Origin: a bacterium UBA4637
Lineage (GTDB): Bacteria; Bacteroidota; Bacteroidia; Bacteroidales; Bacteroidaceae
DNA: 27,610 bases
NCBI GenBank assembly: GCA_002405875.1
Contig: DHMR01000077.1
Span: forward strand, 1 to 27,610
Direction of reading: 5' to 3'
In this document: positions 23,515 to 27,610 of the stretch, one piece after another
Numbering within the stretch: position 1 is the first letter of the stretch
Layout of the letters: each line of letters starts with the position of its first letter
Program-made: the position numbers and the translations under genes
The notes under the pieces: model-generated
Databases searched by the model: none
What the model saw: only the letters and a program-made list of their open reading frames with translations
Told to the model about the DNA's origin: nothing

Positions 23515-24213
23515 CTAGGCATCAAAGTAATAACCGAAGCCTAGGCGAGTGACGATGCACTTGGCAAACTTGCCTATCTTCTTGCGCATGCGGGTGATGT
23601 TGACATCCACCGTACGGTCGAGCACCATCACATCCTTAGGCCATACACGGTCGATGAGTTCCTGACGGGAGAACACCCTGCCTCGCTCCTCCAGGAAAAG
23701 ACGCAGGAGCTCGAACTCGGTCTTGGTGAAAGGCACGTCCTCGCCATCGATGCTCACCGTCTTCTTGTCGAGGTTGAGTTGCAATCCCTGATAGTTGATA
23801 ATCTTAGGCTCAGCCTCGCCGCCACCCTGCTTCTCGGCGGTGCGGCGCAACACGGCACGTATGCGCACCATCACCTCACGGATGGAGAACGGCTTCGAGA
23901 TATAGTCGTCGGCGCCAATGTTGAAGCCAGTCACCGTATCGTTCTCCGTATCACGGGCAGTGAGGAAGATGATGGGGATGGATGCGGTCATCGGATTCTC
24001 CTTCAACTTCTTCGCCATCTGGAATCCGCTCATGCCGCCCATCATCACGTCTAATAATAATAGGTGGAACGATGCTACATCCTTCTCCATGGCTTCCTCG
24101 GCAGAATTGGCCGTTTCCACCTCGTATCCCTCTGTCTCCAGATTGAACTTCAATATTTCACACAAGTCTTGCTCATCGTCAACGACTAGTATTCTCTTCG
24201 TTTTCTCTTCCAT
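23515..24213 (-). CDS. OmpR/PhoB family response regulator
   Basis: 232 aa. The receiver domain has the acidic pair Asp12/Asp13, phosphoacceptor Asp55 (LLLLDVMM), Thr85 and Lys107 (YISKPFS). The linker is short and charged (about 123-135). The C-terminal winged helix (about 136-232) has the OmpR-type TEFELLRLFLEERGRVFSR and the recognition-helix region VDVNITRMRKKIG. It is the first gene of a two-gene operon with the PhoR-like kinase. A row of TGT-type half-sites upstream (24259-24295) is the pattern expected for binding by this class, so autoregulation is likely. PhoB is one possible identity; nothing else here shows phosphate control. Confidence 0.95.
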   Translation of the reverse strand: MEEKTKRILVVDDEQDLCEILKFNLETEGYEVETANSAEEAMEKDVASFHLLLLDVMMGGMSGFQMAKKLKENPMTASIPIIFLTARDTENDTVTGFNIGADDYISKPFSIREVMVRIRAVLRRTAEKQGGGEAEPKIINYQGLQLNLDKKTVSIDGEDVPFTKTEFELLRLFLEERGRVFSRQELIDRVWPKDVMVLDRTVDVNITRMRKKIGKFAKCIVTRLGFGYYFDA

Positions 24214-24238
24214 TTTACTAATGTTTTAAATTCTGCGG

Positions 24239-24246
24239 CAAAATTA
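24239..24246 (-). promoter_or_regulatory. -7 box of the response regulator-kinase promoter
   Basis: TAATTTTG on the minus strand fits TAnnTTTG, 26 bp before the start codon. No TTTG lies at -33; that position is taken by the repeated half-sites, as in activator-dependent PhoB-type promoters. Confidence 0.6.
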
Positions 24247-24258
24247 CGATTTTTCTTT

Positions 24259-24295
24259 TGTAACAACGGTTACATTTGGTTACAATTTCATGACA
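24259..24295 (-). promoter_or_regulatory. Putative response-regulator operator (four TGT half-sites)
   Basis: Read on the minus strand: TGTCAT (24290-24295), TGTAACC (24278-24284), TGTAACC (24268-24274), TGTTACA (24259-24265). Starts are spaced 11, 10 and 9 bp, so all lie on nearly the same helix face. PhoB-family proteins bind direct repeats of about 11-bp period, and TGTCAT equals the E. coli Pho-box half-site. Confidence 0.5.
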
Positions 24296-24382
24296 ATCAT
24301 CATTATTATTGAAAAAAAATGATAAAGAGACCACTATTATTACACATTTTAACGTAATGTTATCTAATTAGCTACATCAATA

Positions 24383-24414
24383 TTTGCTAGTTAAGCACTT
24401 TAATACTACTTTTG
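24383..24414 (+). promoter_or_regulatory. Promoter of the small HTH gene
   Basis: TTTG (24383-24386), 20 nt, then TACTTTTG (24407-24414) is an exact consensus with the start site near 24420 and a leader of about 40 nt. Confidence 0.75.
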
Positions 24415-24458
24415 CAACCAATAATAAACAAATAGATCTATATAAACAACAGTAAATT

Positions 24459-24695
24459 ATGAAAGATAAGGTAAACACTACTCTCGTCATCGGAGAGCGC
24501 ATCAAGCAAGAATTGAAGCGTCAGGGTAAGACTTCTGTTTGGTTGGCACAGGAATTGGGTTGCCACCGCACAAACATCTACAAGGTATATGGTAGAGCTA
24601 CCATCGACACAGGCATGCTGTTTCATATCAGCCAGTTGCTGAACGTGGATTTCTTCAAGCTCTACTCCGAGGCGTTAAGCAAGCAGAAGAAATAA
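24459..24695 (+). CDS. Small helix-turn-helix protein (78 aa)
   Basis: An XRE/Cro-like fold: two basic helices (IKQELKRQGKTSVWLAQEL), the turn and recognition helix (GCHRTNIYKVYG), and two closing helices (DTGMLFHISQLLNVDFFKLYSE). This pattern is a known small Bacteroidales family of single-domain regulators; the RTNIYK signature and final DFFKxYS are diagnostic in my reading. It likely binds DNA as a dimer; its targets are unknown. It is a single-gene unit between a consensus promoter and a strong terminator, divergent from the two-component operon. An ATG start at 24459 follows an AT-rich leader without a Shine-Dalgarno sequence. Confidence 0.85.
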   Translation: MKDKVNTTLVIGERIKQELKRQGKTSVWLAQELGCHRTNIYKVYGRATIDTGMLFHISQLLNVDFFKLYSEALSKQKK

Positions 24696-24753
24696 AAACA
24701 GAAAGACTCAAAAAAAAAACAGTAGAAAGTAAGTTTAGAAACAACAACATTAT

Positions 24754-24800
24754 ACAAAGAGAGCCTTGCAGCTAGATTAGCAGCAAGGCTCTCTTTGTTT
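24754..24800. terminator. Bidirectional terminator between HTH gene and icd
   Basis: A perfect 16-bp stem (24754-24769 with 24783-24798) around a 13-nt loop, with T-rich arms on both strands (CTCTTTGT). It serves the converging HTH and isocitrate dehydrogenase genes. Confidence 0.85.
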
Positions 24801-24816
24801 ATCTATACCTATTTTA

Positions 24817-26031
24817 TTATATAGCCAGTCTCTTCTCCAAACGCTCACGGATGGCTGCGATGAAACCGGCGGAGTTCACTGCCTTGGCCTCTACACCTTC
24901 CATTAAGTTGACGAGGTCCTTGGTGGCGATGCCGTCGTTGAGGGTATCGAAGCAAGCAGCCTCCAACTGGTCACCGAAATTCTGAAGGTCTTTGAGACCA
25001 TCCATCTCACCACGCTTTCTCAGGGCACCGCTCCATGCGAAGATGGTTGCCATCGGATTGGTGGATGTATCCTCACCCTTCAAGTAGCGATAGTAGTGGC
25101 GAGTCACGGTGCCATGGGCTGCCTCATACTCGTACTTGCCATCAGGAGAAACTAGTACGGAGGTCATCATGGCGAGGGAACCGAAGGCGGTACTGAGCAT
25201 ATCGCTCATCACATCACCATCATAGTTCTTGCAAGCCCAGATGAATCCACCCTTGCTGCGGATGACACGAGCCACGGCATCATCTATCAATGTATAGAAG
25301 TACTCGATGCCGAGCTCTGCGAACTTCTGCTTATAATCGCTCTCGTAAACTTCCTCGAAAATCTTGCGGAACTGAGCATCGTAGGTCTTGGAGATGGTAT
25401 CCTTGGTGGCAAACCACAAGTCTTGCTTGGTATCCACGGCAAACTTGAAGCAGCTATGGGCGAAGCTACGGATGCTCTTGTCGGTATTGTGCATACCCTG
25501 GATAACGCCAGCACCATCGAAATTGTGGATTTCAACTTCCTGCTTCTTGCCGCTCTTGCCCTCGAACACGAGTTTGGCAGTTCCAGGCTCATCGGCACGA
25601 AGCTCCACGCTCTTGTATACGTCGCCGTATGCATGACGGGCGATGGTGATAGGCTTCTCCCAGTTCTTCACGCAAGGGTGGATGCTAGGAATGGTGATAG
25701 GAGCACGGAACACGGTGCCGTCCATGATGCTACGGATGGTGCCGTTAGGACTCTTCCACATCTTGTGCAGATGATATTCATCCATGCGCTGTGCATTAGG
25801 AGTGATGGTGGCACATTTCACAGCCACACCATATTTCTTGGCAGCCTCGGCAGAGTCGATGGTTACCTGGTCGTTGGTCTTGTCACGATAAGGCAAGCCT
25901 AGGTCGTAATACTCCGATTTCAAATCTACGAAAGGAAGAATCAGTTCGTCCTTGATCATCTTCCATAGAATTCTTGTCATCTCGTCACCATCCATCTCTA
26001 CCAATGGAGTCGTCATCTTAATCTTTTCCAT
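24817..26031 (-). CDS. icd: NADP-dependent isocitrate dehydrogenase (eukaryotic-like type)
   Basis: 404 aa, the length of the homodimeric NADP enzymes related to mitochondrial and cytosolic IDH, not the E. coli type. It keeps the N-terminal [13 protein letters not shown], the substrate-binding segment [18 protein letters not shown], the acidic metal site in the [16 protein letters not shown] region, and the cofactor segment [17 protein letters not shown], where RH fits NADP preference. It oxidises isocitrate to 2-oxoglutarate, giving CO2 and NADPH for biosynthesis in the partial TCA cycle of these anaerobes. The start at 26031 (MEKIKM) follows a -7 box about 35 bp upstream. Confidence 0.96.
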   Translation of the reverse strand: MEKIKMTTPLVEMDGDEMTRILWKMIKDELILPFVDLKSEYYDLGLPYRDKTNDQVTIDSAEAAKKYGVAVKCATITPNAQRMDEYHLHKMWKSPNGTIRSIMDGTVFRAPITIPSIHPCVKNWEKPITIARHAYGDVYKSVELRADEPGTAKLVFEGKSGKKQEVEIHNFDGAGVIQGMHNTDKSIRSFAHSCFKFAVDTKQDLWFATKDTISKTYDAQFRKIFEEVYESDYKQKFAELGIEYFYTLIDDAVARVIRSKGGFIWACKNYDGDVMSDMLSTAFGSLAMMTSVLVSPDGKYEYEAAHGTVTRHYYRYLKGEDTSTNPMATIFAWSGALRKRGEMDGLKDLQNFGDQLEAACFDTLNDGIATKDLVNLMEGVEAKAVNSAGFIAAIRERLEKRLAI

Positions 26032-26065
26032 AATCGATTCAGTATTAATATTGATAATTTGCTTG

Positions 26066-26073
26066 CAAAATTA
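26066..26073 (-). promoter_or_regulatory. -7 box of the icd promoter
   Basis: TAATTTTG on the minus strand fits TAnnTTTG 34 bp before the icd start. No TTTG at -33 is visible. Confidence 0.5.
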
Positions 26074-26225
26074 ATAAAAATATTCAATAAAAGAAAGGAA
26101 ATACTAGAAAAATCTTTCAAAATGACAAGAAAAAGACACTTTTATACGTATTCCCGCATATTTATGCACATTATAACGAACTTGCACATTAAAAATTGCG
26201 ACCTGTACCGTTGAGACTAATCTAT

Positions 26226-26420
26226 ACGCCCCGAAGAGGCAGAAGCTCCTAGCCTAGGGCATCGCCCTAGGTAATATGCATGCAAGAATATCGCCCTGAA
26301 AGGGCAAAAGCATTATATTGATAGGGAATTTTATGCTTTTGCCCTTACAGGGCGCATTTATATACAAATATCTACCCAGGGCGTTGCCCTGGGCTAGGTG
26401 CTTTTGGGCTTTCAGCCCGT
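26226..26420. repeat. Palindromic dispersed repeat, copy 2
   Basis: Same architecture as 21762-21954. It starts ACGCCCCGAAGAGGCAGAAG, contains the nested CCTAG-GGC-GCC-CTAGG, CGCCCTGAAAGGGC and CCCAGGGCGTTGCCCTGGG hairpins, and ends CAGCCCGT. Length is 195 bp versus 193 bp. It lies 6 bp past the stop codon of the OmpA-family gene and may act as its 3' end. The central spacer differs while hairpin arms are conserved, which suggests selection for the structure. Confidence 0.85.
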
Positions 26421-26426
26421 ATCGTT

Positions 26427-27281
26427 TTACTTCTCCTCCGGAGCCTTATCAATCAAGTCCATAAACTGGTCGAGCTTAGGAGTGATGATAATCTGGGTGC
26501 GGCGGTTGCGCTGCTTGCCCACCTCAGTATCGTTGCTGGTCACAGGATTGTACTCACCACGGCCACCAGCGGTCAAGCGCTTAGGATTCACGCCGAAATG
26601 ATCCTGCAGATACTGTACCACAGAAGATGCACGCAAGGCTGAGAGGTCCCAGTTGTTGCGGATGTTCTTCATCTTAGGGCTGCTTGTGCTTACAGGCACA
26701 TTATCGGTGTTACCCTCGATGAGCACGTCATAGTCCTTGTAGTCGGTGATGATCTTGGCTATCTTGCTTAAGGTTTCCTGGGCACGACTGTTCACCTCGT
26801 AGCTACCGCTCTGATAGAGCATATTGTCGGCAAGCGAGATGTAAACCACACCCTTCAACACCTGAACATCCACTTCCTTCATCTCTTCCTTGCTCAATGA
26901 GCGAGTCAGATTGTTGGTAAGCACCATGTTGAGGGAGTCGCTCTTGCTCTTCACCTCCACCAAGTGACGGATGTACTGGTTGCTCTCGTTGATTTGGTCA
27001 ACGAGTTTCTCGATGCTCACGTTGTTCTGGCTGTTGTTGGTCAAACTCTTGTCGAGGGAGTTCTGCAACTTCGCATAGTCCTTCTGCGTGCCAGAGAGTT
27101 GCTCCTGCAATGCAGAGAGACGAGCCTCGGTAGCAGCCAATTTTTCCTTGGTCGCCTGATAGTTGGCTGTCAATTCCTTATTCTCATTCTGGCAATTCTG
27201 GAGATCTTTCTTGCTTGCGCAACTTGTTGCGAACAAAGCTGTAGCCATCATCACCACTGCTAAAATTTTTGTCTGTTTCAT
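26427..27281 (-). CDS. OmpA family lipoprotein with coiled coil
   Basis: 284 aa. Lipobox ATSC gives Cys21; the next residues ASKKD lack the acidic export signal, so it may face the periplasm. Residues about 27-95 form a coiled coil with heptad-rich Glu/Lys/Leu (TKEKLAATEARLSAL). The C-terminal OmpA/MotB domain (about 145-270) has the peptidoglycan-binding pattern: EGNTDNVPV, then NNWDLSALRASSVVQYL, and the Arg of GKQRNRRTQIII. It anchors the outer membrane to the cell wall through diaminopimelate. It is followed directly by repeat copy 2. Confidence 0.92.
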   Translation of the reverse strand: MKQTKILAVVMMATALFATSCASKKDLQNCQNENKELTANYQATKEKLAATEARLSALQEQLSGTQKDYAKLQNSLDKSLTNNSQNNVSIEKLVDQINESNQYIRHLVEVKSKSDSLNMVLTNNLTRSLSKEEMKEVDVQVLKGVVYISLADNMLYQSGSYEVNSRAQETLSKIAKIITDYKDYDVLIEGNTDNVPVSTSSPKMKNIRNNWDLSALRASSVVQYLQDHFGVNPKRLTAGGRGEYNPVTSNDTEVGKQRNRRTQIIITPKLDQFMDLIDKAPEEK

Positions 27282-27383
27282 ATCTTCTTCAATTTAAATT
27301 CCTGGTTATTAATTTAATAAGATTGCACGTCACTTTCCATCGTTCATCCGAAACAATGGGAGGCATCATCGCCTCTTCGAATG

Positions 27384-27391
27384 CAAAGTTA
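27384..27391 (-). promoter_or_regulatory. -7 box of the OmpA-family gene
   Basis: TAACTTTG on the minus strand fits TAnnTTTG about 100 bp before the start. The leader contains a small GAGGC/GCCTC hairpin (27360-27375). The -33 element is not recognisable. Confidence 0.5.
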
Positions 27392-27504
27392 CAGATAAGA
27401 CTGGATTTTTCGTCATTTGTCTAAGTCATTTAGGGAAATTTAACTCCTAATACGTTATTTATCACCTTTTTAAGATTTTTCATGCTTAAAAAAGCGTTAT
27501 TTAT

Positions 27505-27610
27505 TTTGTCCTTCTACCAATTATTATTATCTTTGCACTCGGAAAATTGATTTTCCAAAAATAGATAGGAACAAATACATTAACAATATAAAAAGAGAAA
27601 TAAGTATGAT
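27505..27610 (+). promoter_or_regulatory. Strong promoter and leader of a gene leaving the window
   Basis: TTTG (27505-27508), 19 nt, then TATCTTTG (27528-27535) is a full consensus promoter. The AT-rich leader runs to an ATG at 27607-27609, the probable first codon of a rightward gene of which only one codon is visible. Confidence 0.7.

Noticed and set aside
22072..23544. 490-aa rightward open frame opposite the histidine kinase
   Set aside because: It is antisense to a complete kinase with all motifs. Long antisense frames are expected from the codon bias of GC-richer genes; the product has no recognised domain.
27351..27380. Riboswitch in the OmpA-gene leader
   Set aside because: Only a 5-bp hairpin is present and no known aptamer pattern was recognised.

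Overview
The window reads as a chromosomal segment of a Bacteroidales bacterium, most likely Prevotellaceae (Prevotella/Segatella-like). The evidence is a SusC/SusD pair with lipoprotein partners, repeated promoters of the Bacteroidetes form TTTG-N19/20-TAnnTTTG, few Shine-Dalgarno sequences, and families largely confined to this order (HU-HIG-like protein, 'smalltalk' peptide, DUF4248, DUF4302). The genus is inference; no rRNA is present.

Layout. (1) 1-2031 (+): 3' part of a type IIA topoisomerase A subunit, probably parC. (2) 2098-4699 (-): a two-gene secreted hydrolase operon, CE2-like SGNH esterase then histidine-type phosphatase. (3) 4900-4981 (+): tRNA-Leu(UAG) with promoter and terminator, then about 290 bp without a clear gene and a small orphan gene (5315-5566, -). 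(4) 5671-7800 (-): tex, divergent from 8065-10401 (+), a secreted GH3 glycosidase.

(5) 10404-14099 is the most unusual region. Leftward it encodes an HU-like protein, a 34-aa 'smalltalk' membrane peptide and a T7-lysozyme-like amidase. Rightward it encodes a Rep_3-like replication initiator and a DUF4248 protein. The roughly 900 bp between the two arms has no convincing gene. It holds degenerate 21/23-bp iteron-like repeats, AT-rich DNA with a 14-bp palindrome, a textbook promoter and a long structured leader in front of the rep gene. Both ends are marked by GC-rich palindromes sharing the same 13-nt arm. I read it as a resident or degenerate element with a plasmid-style replication module and a lysis-like gene pair; function is unproven.

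(6) 21414-14172 (-): four-gene nutrient uptake operon, SusC, SusD, HExxH zinc metallohydrolase lipoprotein and DUF4302 lipoprotein, with no sugar-cleaving enzyme. (7) 24213-22003 (-): OmpR/PhoB-type response regulator and PhoR-like histidine kinase, with a row of TGT-type half-sites in front of the operon suggesting autoregulation. (8) 24459-24695 (+): small HTH protein. (9) 26031-24817 (-): NADP isocitrate dehydrogenase. (10) 27281-26427 (-): OmpA-family lipoprotein. The window closes with a strong rightward promoter for a gene that starts at its last bases. Two copies of a roughly 195-bp imperfect palindromic repeat lie at 21762-21954 and 26226-26420, each just downstream of a leftward gene.
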